Source: Nocardioides flavescens (GTDB taxonomy: Bacteria; Actinomycetota; Actinomycetes; Propionibacteriales; Nocardioidaceae). Taken from it: a DNA stretch of 64,000 nucleotides. This document shows positions 53,077-59,506 of this stretch, piece after piece (the first letter of the stretch is position 1; every line of letters begins with the position of its first letter). A model generated the notes under the pieces. That model made no database searches, was not told the origin of the DNA, and saw nothing but the letters and a program-made list of their open reading frames with translations. The stretch spans positions 124,001 through 188,000 of the forward strand of contig NZ_WUEK01000010.1 of the NCBI RefSeq assembly GCF_009823805.1, in the 5' to 3' direction. Both the position numbers and the translations under genes were made by a program.

Positions 53077-53377
53077 TGGTCCCTCCTCGCCCGTGCCCAC
53101 GACCCGCCTGCGACCGCGCCCGCCGGGCGCGTACGCCGATCGGACCGTGCCCCGCCCGCGCGTCCTCCCCAGGACCTCGCGCGGACGTCGACCCGAGCCG
53201 TCGCCACCGCTGCACCCGACGAGAGGTCGCAGCGCGCCCTCCGCCACCACACTCGTTTCCCCGTCTCGCCGTTCGCACACCTGTCGGGAGCCGTCGATGT
53301 TTCGCGACGGCCTCCAGGGGCACGCGCGGGGATCGCGCGGGGATCGAGCGTCGGGCCCGGTGGACGCCGTCCGCCCC
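53077..53377. other. 301-bp intergenic region before the hybrid kinase
   Basis: Contains the ribosome site of the hybrid kinase (AGGAGG, 53082-53087, minus strand) and a short direct repeat GCGCGGGGATC at about 53324-53345. No gene, clear -10 or strong hairpin was seen. Confidence 0.5.
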
Positions 53378-54037
53378 TCAGGAGGACGACTCGTCGGGAG
53401 TCTCGTCGGTGGTGTCGTGCGGGTCGTGGCCCACGAGGGTGCGCAGGCGGCCCAGGGCGCGGTGCCGGGCGACGCGGACCGCGGTCGGTCGCATGCCCAG
53501 GGCCTGAGCCGTCGCGGCGACGTCGAGCCCGACCACGTCGATGCACGCGACGACCTCCGCCTCGCGAGGGCTGAGCCGGGCCAGCAGCCGCCGGGTGCGG
53601 TCCTGGGCGTCGACCTGCGCGACCGCGTCGCCCGGGTCGACCGCGTCGCCCGTGGCGAACAGCGGAGCCGAGTCGTCGTGGCCGACGGCGACGGGGTCCG
53701 TACGCCGCCGCAGGGCCGTGCGCCGGGTGTTGGAGGCGTGGTTGCGCGCGATCGTGAACAGCCACGGCGCGAACTCGTCGTCGTCGCCGGTGAAGGTGCC
53801 GATCTTGGCCGCGGCGGTGAGCCAGGCCTCGGAGGCGATGTCGTCGGGTGACGCGGCCGCGTCCGGCAGCGGCACCGAGTGCAGCCAGATCGTCAGTCGC
53901 CGGGCGTGGCGGGAGTACAGCTCGCGCCACGCGTCCTGCTCGCCGCGCCGTGCCGCGGAGACGACGGCGGTGGGGTCGGCGGCACCTGGGTCGAGGGGGT
54001 CGCCGGAGGCGTCAGGGCCGCTGGGGCCGTGCGCCAT
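53378..54037 (-). CDS. ECF-type RNA polymerase sigma factor
   Basis: A 219-residue sigma-70 family protein with region 2 (AWRELYSRHARRLTIWLHSVPLPDAAASPDDIASEAWLTAAAKIGTF ... EFAPWLFTIARNHASNTRR) and region 4 (LSPREAEVVACIDVVGLDVAATAQALGMRPTAVRVARHRALGRLRTLVG) separated by a short linker. The N-terminal 30 residues are acidic and unstructured. ATG 54037 is preceded by AGGAG at six bases, so the longer frame to 54130 is rejected. A divergent membrane protein 102 bp away may be its anti-sigma factor. Target promoter unknown. Confidence 0.9.
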   Translation of the reverse strand: MAHGPSGPDASGDPLDPGAADPTAVVSAARRGEQDAWRELYSRHARRLTIWLHSVPLPDAAASPDDIASEAWLTAAAKIGTFTGDDDEFAPWLFTIARNHASNTRRTALRRRTDPVAVGHDDSAPLFATGDAVDPGDAVAQVDAQDRTRRLLARLSPREAEVVACIDVVGLDVAATAQALGMRPTAVRVARHRALGRLRTLVGHDPHDTTDETPDESSS

Positions 54038-54139
54038 GTGGGCTCCTGGTGCCGAGGTCGGGTCGGGGCGCGCCCCGCCCCGACGGTCGCGTCCGGTGGC
54101 GAGCGTAACGATGTGGACCGCTGACGACATGATGGAGGC

Positions 54140-55033
54140 GTGAGGTCGCCCTGGTCACGCCCGTCGCGCCGGGAGGTCGCGCGCTCGCTGCGCGCCGACC
54201 TCGGGCGCCCGGCGTCGGACGAGGACGTGACCGCACGCCTGGCCGAGGTCGCCCGCACCGCAGCGGCGGACGCCTCGTCGGCGCCGGGTCCGGTGGTGAG
54301 TGCACGCCGCCGGGCTCGGGTCGCCGTGGTCGCCGTCGCGGCGACGGCCGCGATCGGCGTCGGCGGGGTCGCCGCCGCCGCCGGCCTGAGCTCCTGGTCC
54401 CCGTCCTGGTCTCCCTCCTGGTCGCCGCCGTGGTCACCCGACTCGAGCGCACCGGCGAGTCCCACGGGGCCGGGCTCGCTGGACCCGTCGTCCTCGCCCT
54501 CCCCGTCGGACGCGCCGTCGTCGAGCGACCCGTCGGCCCCCGGGTCGACGTACGTCGCGAGTCCCGGGCCGAGCAGCCCCTCGTTGCCCTCGCAGCACTC
54601 GTCCGGGCACGACGACCAGCCCGCACCGGGGCCGCCGACCTACCTGCCGCCTCCGCCGACCGACCAGCCGACACCGCCGCAGTCCGACGACGCGCAGTCG
54701 GACGGCGAGCAGTCCGACGACGGTCGGTCGGACCAGGAGACGCCCGGTCGAGGACCCAGCTCGACGACCTCCGCGCAGCCGACGAAGCCGCCCAAGCCCA
54801 CCCACCCGCCCAAGCCGACGCAGGCCGCTCAGCCGTCGCAGGCCGGCCAGCCGAGTCAGGCCGCCGACGGTGGCCGACCGCCGCAGGCGGGCACGACCGG
54901 TGCGCCCGGTCAGGACCAGGGCGGCGCCGCCGGGCACGGCGGCAGCGGCAACGGCAGTGGCAACGGCGGTGGCAACGGCGGTGGCAACGGACGCGGGCCG
55001 AACGCCGCGGAGAAGGCGCCCAGCTCGGTGTAA
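54140..55033 (+). CDS. Single-pass membrane protein with low-complexity exported part, possible anti-sigma factor
   Basis: A 297-residue protein. The first 60 residues (REVARSLRADLGRPASDEDVTARLAEVARTAAADASS) form a short acidic helical domain, then RVAVVAVAATAAIGVGGVAAAAG is one transmembrane helix, and the remaining 210 residues are low complexity: SWSP repeats, Ser/Pro-rich, then PTKPPKP, QPSQAGQPSQ and Gly/Asn-rich GNGGGNGGGN tracts. This N-in/C-out layout with a divergent sigma factor suggests an anti-sigma regulator with a wall-spanning region, but no zinc anti-sigma motif (HxxxCxxC) is present, so the role is a guess. Confidence 0.6.
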   Translation: MRSPWSRPSRREVARSLRADLGRPASDEDVTARLAEVARTAAADASSAPGPVVSARRRARVAVVAVAATAAIGVGGVAAAAGLSSWSPSWSPSWSPPWSPDSSAPASPTGPGSLDPSSSPSPSDAPSSSDPSAPGSTYVASPGPSSPSLPSQHSSGHDDQPAPGPPTYLPPPPTDQPTPPQSDDAQSDGEQSDDGRSDQETPGRGPSSTTSAQPTKPPKPTHPPKPTQAAQPSQAGQPSQAADGGRPPQAGTTGAPGQDQGGAAGHGGSGNGSGNGGGNGGGNGRGPNAAEKAPSSV

Positions 55034-55047
55034 CGCCCCGCTCGCCT

Positions 55048-55127
55048 CGCGACATGTCGTGCTGGGTGTCGCGGGGCCTGCGGCCGCACCTCCCCCCGAC
55101 GGGTCCGTCCGTCGGGTCCCGCGACAC
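55048..55127 (+). promoter_or_regulatory. Three-arm region with mutually exclusive hairpins
   Basis: Arm A CGCGACA (55048-55054), arm B TGTCGCGGG (55067-55075) and arm C CCCGCGACA (55118-55126). A can pair with B, or B with C, but not both. A further hairpin CCCGAC/GTCGGG (55095-55100, 55111-55116) sits between B and C. The region lies between the membrane protein stop and the DUF6458 gene; it could be a terminator pair or an attenuator-like switch. The rest of the 252-bp gap shows no other signal. Confidence 0.5.
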
Positions 55128-55285
55128 TCCTTCTCCACGTGGGGTCCGACTCCCCGTCCGACGCGCTGCGCTGGACCGGGCGGCCTCCGGCCGCGTCCTG
55201 GGTTTGGTGTGCGAACGGCGCGGGCACCGTCGTGTGGGCCCGTCCGGGTTCGCGTCGGGGGACGCTCTCACACGGAGGTTCAGTC

Positions 55286-55525
55286 ATGGGTTACGGCTTG
55301 GGCGCTTTTCTTCTCGTCGTCGGTCTCGCGCTCGCGCTGGCCGTCCAGGACACCGTCAGCGGTGTCGACCTCACGATGATCGGCTGGATCATGGCCCTCG
55401 TCGGCCTCGCGGTCATCGTCCTCACCGCGGTCACGTGGAACCGCTCGCGCGGCGTCCGCAGCACCGCCACCACCATGCACGCCGACGGCACGCAGACCGT
55501 CAGCGAGCGCCGCACGGAGTACTGA
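55286..55525 (+). CDS. DUF6458-type small membrane protein
   Basis: A 79-residue protein with two hydrophobic helices: LGAFLLVVGLALALAVQDTVSGVDLTMIGWIMALVGLAVIVLTAVTW, followed by a polar tail RSRGVRSTATTMHADGTQTVSERRTEY. The G-x-x-L-x-V-G-x-x-L-A-x-A-V...V-S-G-V-D-L-x-x-I-G pattern is typical of the actinobacterial DUF6458 family of unknown function. ATG preceded by GGAGG at seven bases. Confidence 0.82.
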   Translation: MGYGLGAFLLVVGLALALAVQDTVSGVDLTMIGWIMALVGLAVIVLTAVTWNRSRGVRSTATTMHADGTQTVSERRTEY

Positions 55526-55554
55526 GCCGACCGCTCACCTCCGCGCCTCGAACA

Positions 55555-55603
55555 GAGCACGCGGCGTCACCGGGTCCGGCGACCCGGGCGACGCCGCGTG
55601 CTC
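55555..55603. terminator. Bidirectional terminator between convergent genes
   Basis: GAGCACGCGGCGTC (55555-55568) pairs perfectly with GACGCCGCGTGCTC (55590-55603), with an inner CCGGGTC/GACCCGG (55571-55577, 55581-55587). The combined stem is about 21 bp. It lies between the DUF6458 stop and the stop of the minus-strand YtxH-like gene. Confidence 0.88.
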
Positions 55604-55618
55604 GCTCTTCCGTGCTGC

Positions 55619-55939
55619 TCAGCTGATCGGCGGCGCGGTGGGTGGCGCGGGCGGCTGGGCCTCCTCCGACGTGGCGTCGGTGGACCCGCTGCCCACCTTT
55701 TCGCTCACCTTCTCGCTCACCGTGCCGGCGGCCGAGACCGCGCCGTCCCTGACCGCGGCGGCCACGACGGGCGCCTTCTCGGCGACGGTGTCGCTCGCCC
55801 TCTGGGCGGCCGACTGCACGCGGGGGTTCTCCGCGACGCGACGGGCGTTGGCCTTGATCTGCTCGTAGCGCTGGCGGCCGGCCGCCGCGCCGGCGACGTA
55901 GCCGGCCGCGAAGGCGATCAGGAGCTTCAGCTTCGACAT
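55619..55939 (-). CDS. YtxH-like small membrane-anchored protein
   Basis: A 106-residue protein. MSKLKLLIAFAAGYVAGAAAGRQRYEQIK is a glycine-zipper-like single membrane helix, followed by a long amphipathic helix (ANARRVAENPRVQSAAQRASDTVAEKAPVVAAAVRDGAVSAAGTVSEKVSEKV) and a Pro-rich tail. This is the architecture of YtxH-domain proteins, associated with stress in other bacteria; function unknown. A strong AGGAGGAGG site precedes the ATG and adjoins a hairpin. Confidence 0.75.
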   Translation of the reverse strand: MSKLKLLIAFAAGYVAGAAAGRQRYEQIKANARRVAENPRVQSAAQRASDTVAEKAPVVAAAVRDGAVSAAGTVSEKVSEKVGSGSTDATSEEAQPPAPPTAPPIS

Positions 55940-55949
55940 GGGTCCTCCT

Positions 55950-55974
55950 CCTGCACCGCCGAGTGCGGTGCAGG
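55950..55974 (-). promoter_or_regulatory. Hairpin abutting the YtxH ribosome-binding site
   Basis: CCTGCACCGC (55950-55959) and GCGGTGCAGG (55965-55974) pair perfectly. In the minus-strand mRNA the 3' arm ends with the first bases of the AGGAGGAGG site, so folding would partly hide it. Confidence 0.5.
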
Positions 55975-56306
55975 CCGCCAGTACCCGCCTCGACCGGTCG
56001 CGGTCGGCAGCTCGCCTTACTCAGGCCGTGTGCCCAGGAGCGGGCTCGGGCTCGTTCTCAGGCGCACGAGTCGAGCCGACCCGAGTTTGTCACCTGCGCC
56101 GACCGCGGTGCGGCGCGTGAGAAGGACCGCTCGATGTCGCCAGCCCGGTCCCGAGCCCAGACTGGCGACATCCCCCACGGGAGCGCCGGACTGACCCCCC
56201 AGCCCGACGCCGAACCCTCCAACGGTCGGATCGCGCCGAGGTCACGGGTGCGGCCCGGATGTGGTCGAGACCACCCGTGCGCGTCTCGGCGCCCCGCGCC
56301 CGTCCG

Positions 56307-56312
56307 TACGGT
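56307..56312 (+). promoter_or_regulatory. Candidate -10 of the thioesterase gene
   Basis: TACGGT (TANNNT) is 5 bp before the GTG at 56318, giving a probable leaderless transcript; the palindrome GTGGTCGAGACCAC lies about 33 bp further upstream, near where a -35 or an activator site would be. Confidence 0.4.
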
Positions 56313-56317
56313 GGGGT

Positions 56318-57109
56318 GTGGCCTACTTCCACCGCACCGGCGTCGCGACGTACCTCCCCGGACCGGAGGTCGGCGGCGCCTGGCGCGCCGACGAGCAGCA
56401 CATCGCGCCGGCGCTGGGGCTGCTCGCCCACGTGGTCGAGCGCGACCACCTCGCCCGCCGCGGCGAGGACCGGCTCGTGACCGCTCGGCTGTCCTACGAC
56501 ATCTGGGGCACGGTGCCGATCGAGGAGGTCGCCACGGCGGTGCGCGTCGTGCGGGCCGGGCGCACCGTCGAGCTCGTCGAGGCCGAGCTGCGCTCGGCGG
56601 GCGACACCTCCCGGACCGTCGCCACGCTGCGGACGTGGCTGGTGCGGCGCGACGACACCGGCTCGATCGCGGCCGCGCCGTACGACGCGGTGCCGGGGCC
56701 CGACGACACCCCTGCGTGGGACCCGACCACGGTCTGGCCGGGCGGGTTCATCGAGTCGGTCGAGGTGCGGCGTGAGCAGGTCGAGCCGGGGCGAGCGGTG
56801 TTCTGGGTGCGCACCCCGGTGCCGCTGCTGTCCGGGCTCGAGCCCGGCGAACGCGTGAGCACCCTCGCGGCGCGCGCCGGCCTGCTCGACATCGTCAACG
56901 GCATGACGGTGCGTGCCGACCCCGCCCTGGTGGCGTTCCCCAACGTCGACCTCACGGCGCACCTGCTGCGCGAGTCGGAGGGGGAGTGGCTGGGCTTCGA
57001 CACCCGCGTGGCCTTCGGGCCGACCGGCGCGGGCGTCACCAGCGCCGTGCTGCACGACGAGACGGGCCCGCTCGGCACCGTCGCCCAGGCGCTGACCGTG
57101 CGCCCCTGA
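56318..57109 (+). CDS. Acyl-CoA thioesterase family protein (double hotdog)
   Basis: A 263-residue protein whose first half AYFHRTGVATYLPGPEVGGAWRADEQHIAPALGLLAHVVERD ... ARLSYDIWGTVPIEEVATAVRVVRAGRTVELVEAEL and second half VEPGRAVFWVRTPVPLLSGLEPGERVSTLAARAGLLDIVNGM ... FPNVDLTAHLLRESEGEWLGFDTRVAFGPTGAGVTSAVLHDETGPLGTVAQALTVRP are two hotdog repeats of the TesB-like group common in actinobacteria. Likely hydrolyses an acyl-CoA; substrate unknown. GTG 56318 fits a leaderless start; the in-frame GTG at 56261 lies in the palindrome and is rejected. Confidence 0.82.
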   Translation: MAYFHRTGVATYLPGPEVGGAWRADEQHIAPALGLLAHVVERDHLARRGEDRLVTARLSYDIWGTVPIEEVATAVRVVRAGRTVELVEAELRSAGDTSRTVATLRTWLVRRDDTGSIAAAPYDAVPGPDDTPAWDPTTVWPGGFIESVEVRREQVEPGRAVFWVRTPVPLLSGLEPGERVSTLAARAGLLDIVNGMTVRADPALVAFPNVDLTAHLLRESEGEWLGFDTRVAFGPTGAGVTSAVLHDETGPLGTVAQALTVRP

Positions 57110-57183
57110 CGCCGACCCGGCGCCTCGTGCACGCCGCGGGTCGACGTACGGTGGCGGCGACTGAGCGTCCTGTGCAGTCCACC

Positions 57184-57212
57184 TTGATCTGTTCGAACAA
57201 GTGTTCGAAGAT
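57184..57212 (+). promoter_or_regulatory. SOS-controlled promoter of the imu cassette
   Basis: TTGATC (57184-57189) and GAAGAT (57207-57212) are spaced 17 bp, and the LexA box fills the spacer, so LexA would directly exclude RNA polymerase. The start site would fall near the GTG at 57219. Confidence 0.5.
57193..57208. promoter_or_regulatory. LexA binding site (SOS box)
   Basis: TCGAACAAGTGTTCGA is a perfect match to the actinobacterial SOS consensus TCGAAC-N4-GTTCGA. It is 10 bp before the imuA' start. Confidence 0.95.
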
Positions 57213-57218
57213 GGGTGG

Positions 57219-57899
57219 GTGACCACCTCCACCCTGGACCCCGCGCGGTCGGTGCTCGACCAGCTGCGCGAGCGGGTCAGCGCGATGGAGGGCGGACCGA
57301 CGCGGCTGCCGGTGCCGGTGCTCCCGGCGCTCTCGGAGCTGGTGTCGCTGCGCACGGGCGGCAGCTACGGCGTCGACTCGGCCTCGCTCGCCCTCGCGCT
57401 GAGCGCCGGGGCCTCGCAGGCGGGGGAGTGGGTGGGCTACGTCGGCTGGCCCGACTTCGGCGCGGAGGCGGCGGCCGGGCTCGGGGTCGACCTGGCCCGC
57501 ACCGTCGTGGTGCCCGAGGCCGGCGAGCACTGGCTCGAGGTCACCGCGGCGCTCGTCGACGTGCTCAAGGTGGTCGTGCTGCGTCCGCCCGCACGGGTCG
57601 ACGCCCGCTCGGCCGGGGTGCTCGACGCCCGGTTGCGCAAGCGATCCGCGGTGCTCGTGGTCTGGGGCGACTGGCCACGCTGCGAGGCCCGGGTGAGCCT
57701 CGAGGACGCCCGCTGGAGCGGTCCCGACCACGGCCAGGGCCGGCTGCGCAGCCGCCGGGTGCGCCTCGCCGTACGCCGCGGCACGGCTCCGCCCGTGCGC
57801 GCCGAGGTCGAGTTCCCCGGCGAGCGGCTCGAGGTCCGCCTGGTGTCCGAGCAGGTCTCGCACCGGGACGAGACGGTGTCGCGGCGGCGGTCCGGGTGA
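57219..57899 (+). CDS. imuA: Mutasome accessory protein ImuA'
   Basis: A 226-residue RecA-like accessory protein. LPVPVLPALSELVSLRTGGSYGVDSASLALALSAGASQAGEWVGYVGWPDFGAEAAAGLGVDLARTVVVPEAGEHWLEVTAALVDVLKVVVLR follows the RecA-fold core seen in ImuA' of mycobacteria, with no intact Walker A. Its position directly before imuB and dnaE2 under a LexA box is the strongest evidence. GTG 57219 is used; the GTG at 57201 lies inside the SOS box. By established models ImuA' and ImuB recruit DnaE2 for damage-induced mutagenesis. Confidence 0.85.
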   Translation: MTTSTLDPARSVLDQLRERVSAMEGGPTRLPVPVLPALSELVSLRTGGSYGVDSASLALALSAGASQAGEWVGYVGWPDFGAEAAAGLGVDLARTVVVPEAGEHWLEVTAALVDVLKVVVLRPPARVDARSAGVLDARLRKRSAVLVVWGDWPRCEARVSLEDARWSGPDHGQGRLRSRRVRLAVRRGTAPPVRAEVEFPGERLEVRLVSEQVSHRDETVSRRRSG

Positions 57900-57930
57900 G
57901 GGCCGGGACGAGAGCCGGGGTGGGCTCACG

Positions 57931-59481
57931 ATGAGACTGCTGGTGCTCTGGTGCCCCGACTGGTCGGTGGTGGCCGCGCTGCAGGAGGCCGAGCAGCCCC
58001 CGGGCCTGCCGGCGGCCGTGCTGACCGCGGGCGTGGTCGAGGTGTGCAACGCCGCCGCCCGCGCGGAGGGGGTCCGGCGTGGGCAGCGCCGTCGTGACGC
58101 CCAGGCGCGCTGTCCCGAGCTGCTGGTCCTCGACGCCAACCCCGACCGCGACGCCCGGTGGTTCGAGCCCGTCGTCGAGACGGTCGAGGCGCTGCGTCCC
58201 GGTGTCGCGCTGCTGCGCCCGGGGCTGCTGGCCGTCCGGGCGCCCGGGCGCTACTTCGGCGGCGAGGCCAACGCCGCCGCCGTGCTCGCGGAGACCCTGG
58301 TCGAGGCGGGGGTGCGTGACTGCCGCACCGGGATCGCCGACGACCTGTTCACGGCCGAGCAGGCGGCCCGCCGGGCGCCGGTCCAGGGCTGCGAGCTCGT
58401 GGAGGCCGGTGGTTCCGCGGCCTACCTGCGGGCGCTCCCGATCGAGGTGCTCGAGGCCGACGGGGCGCAGGGGCGCGAGGCGGTGAGCCTGATGCGCCGG
58501 CTCGGGTTCCACACCCTCGGCGACCTCGCGGCGCTGCCCGCCGGCTCGGTGCAGCAGCGCTTCGGCGTCTACGGCACCCGCATCTGGCACCAGGCGCGCG
58601 GGGAGGAGCCGAGCCGGATCGCGCCGCGCACCCCACCGCCCGACCTCGCCGTCGAGGTGGCCTTCGAGCCGCCGCTCGACTCGGTCGAGGCGATCTGCTT
58701 CAGCGTCCGCACGAGCGCCGAGCGGCTGATCTCCGACCTCGCCTCGCGCCAGCTGGTGGCCACCGGGGTGCGGGTCGAGGCCGAGCACGACGGCGTGGTC
58801 GCCTCGGCCCGCACCTGGCTGCACCCGCGCTACTTCTCCCCGCGCGACGTCGTCGACCGCGTGCACTGGCAGCTGCAGTCGAGCGGCTCGCTGCGTTCGC
58901 GCCACGACGCCGGGGCGGTGCGCGCGCCGGTGGAGCGGGTGCGGTTCGTGCCGGAGGTGGTGGAGCCCGCGGCCGCCCACACCGAGGGACTGTGGGGCGG
59001 CTCCGGTGAGGAGCTCGTCGAGCGCGGGGTCGCGCGGGTGCAGGCGATGATCGGCTTCGACGCGGTGACCCGTCCGGTCCTGCAGGGCGGGCGCGGCCCG
59101 GCCGAGCGCCAGGCCAGCGTGCCGTGGGGCGAGCGCGCGAGCGCGCTGCGCCCGCTCGAGCGGCCGTGGCCCGGCCGGGTGCCCGGTCCGGCGCCGTGCC
59201 GGGTCTTCGCCGAGCCCCCCGAGACCGAGGTGTGCGACGGGGTGGGGCGCAGCGTCGCGGTGACCGAGCGCGGTGCCGTCACCGGCGAGCCCGCCCGCTT
59301 CCGGCTCGACGGCGGCTGGCACCCGGTCGCCGCCTGGGCCGGCCCGTGGCCGGTCGACGAGTCGTGGTGGGCGGGTGGGCCCGGTCGCTCGGCCCGGTTC
59401 CAGGTCGTCGGCGTCGACGGACGGGCCTGGCTGATGCTCTGCGGCCCCCAGGGCTGGCGCGTCGAGGCGGGCTACGACTGA
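57931..59481 (+). CDS. imuB: Inactive Y-family polymerase ImuB
   Basis: A 516-residue Y-family-like protein. It begins RLLVLWCPDWSVVAALQEAEQPPGLPAAVL, has NAAARAEGVRRGQRRRDAQARCPELLVLDANPDRD and the little-finger region, but the acidic residues needed for catalysis at the start (D-x-D/E) are not conserved: CPDWSV replaces the metal-binding DxDxFF. This is the expected hallmark of ImuB, which serves as a hub linking the beta clamp and DnaE2. Separated from imuA' by 31 bp and from dnaE2 by 25 bp. Confidence 0.93.
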   Translation: MRLLVLWCPDWSVVAALQEAEQPPGLPAAVLTAGVVEVCNAAARAEGVRRGQRRRDAQARCPELLVLDANPDRDARWFEPVVETVEALRPGVALLRPGLLAVRAPGRYFGGEANAAAVLAETLVEAGVRDCRTGIADDLFTAEQAARRAPVQGCELVEAGGSAAYLRALPIEVLEADGAQGREAVSLMRRLGFHTLGDLAALPAGSVQQRFGVYGTRIWHQARGEEPSRIAPRTPPPDLAVEVAFEPPLDSVEAICFSVRTSAERLISDLASRQLVATGVRVEAEHDGVVASARTWLHPRYFSPRDVVDRVHWQLQSSGSLRSRHDAGAVRAPVERVRFVPEVVEPAAAHTEGLWGGSGEELVERGVARVQAMIGFDAVTRPVLQGGRGPAERQASVPWGERASALRPLERPWPGRVPGPAPCRVFAEPPETEVCDGVGRSVAVTERGAVTGEPARFRLDGGWHPVAAWAGPWPVDESWWAGGPGRSARFQVVGVDGRAWLMLCGPQGWRVEAGYD

Positions 59482-59506
59482 TGGGCGTCGAGATGGGAGC
59501 CGACTG

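Larger units (their letters stand above)
55940..56317. other. 378-bp divergent region between the YtxH-like and thioesterase genes
   Basis: It holds a hairpin next to the YtxH ribosome site (55950-55974), the dyad GATGTCGCCAG/CTGGCGACATC (56133-56143, 56162-56172), a nested dyad CACGGGTG/CACCCGTG (56243-56250, 56272-56279) enclosing the palindrome GTGGTCGAGACCAC (56261-56274), and the thioesterase -10. No gene is evident. Confidence 0.6.

Noticed and set aside
49077..53280. Start of the hybrid kinase at 53280 or at 52977
   Set aside because: The GTG at 53076 has AGGAGG exactly five bases upstream, better than either alternative; the N-terminal residues are poorly conserved in any case.
57201..57218. 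GTG 57201 as the start of imuA'
   Set aside because: It is within the LexA box and upstream of the expected transcript start; GTG 57219 is in frame and better placed.
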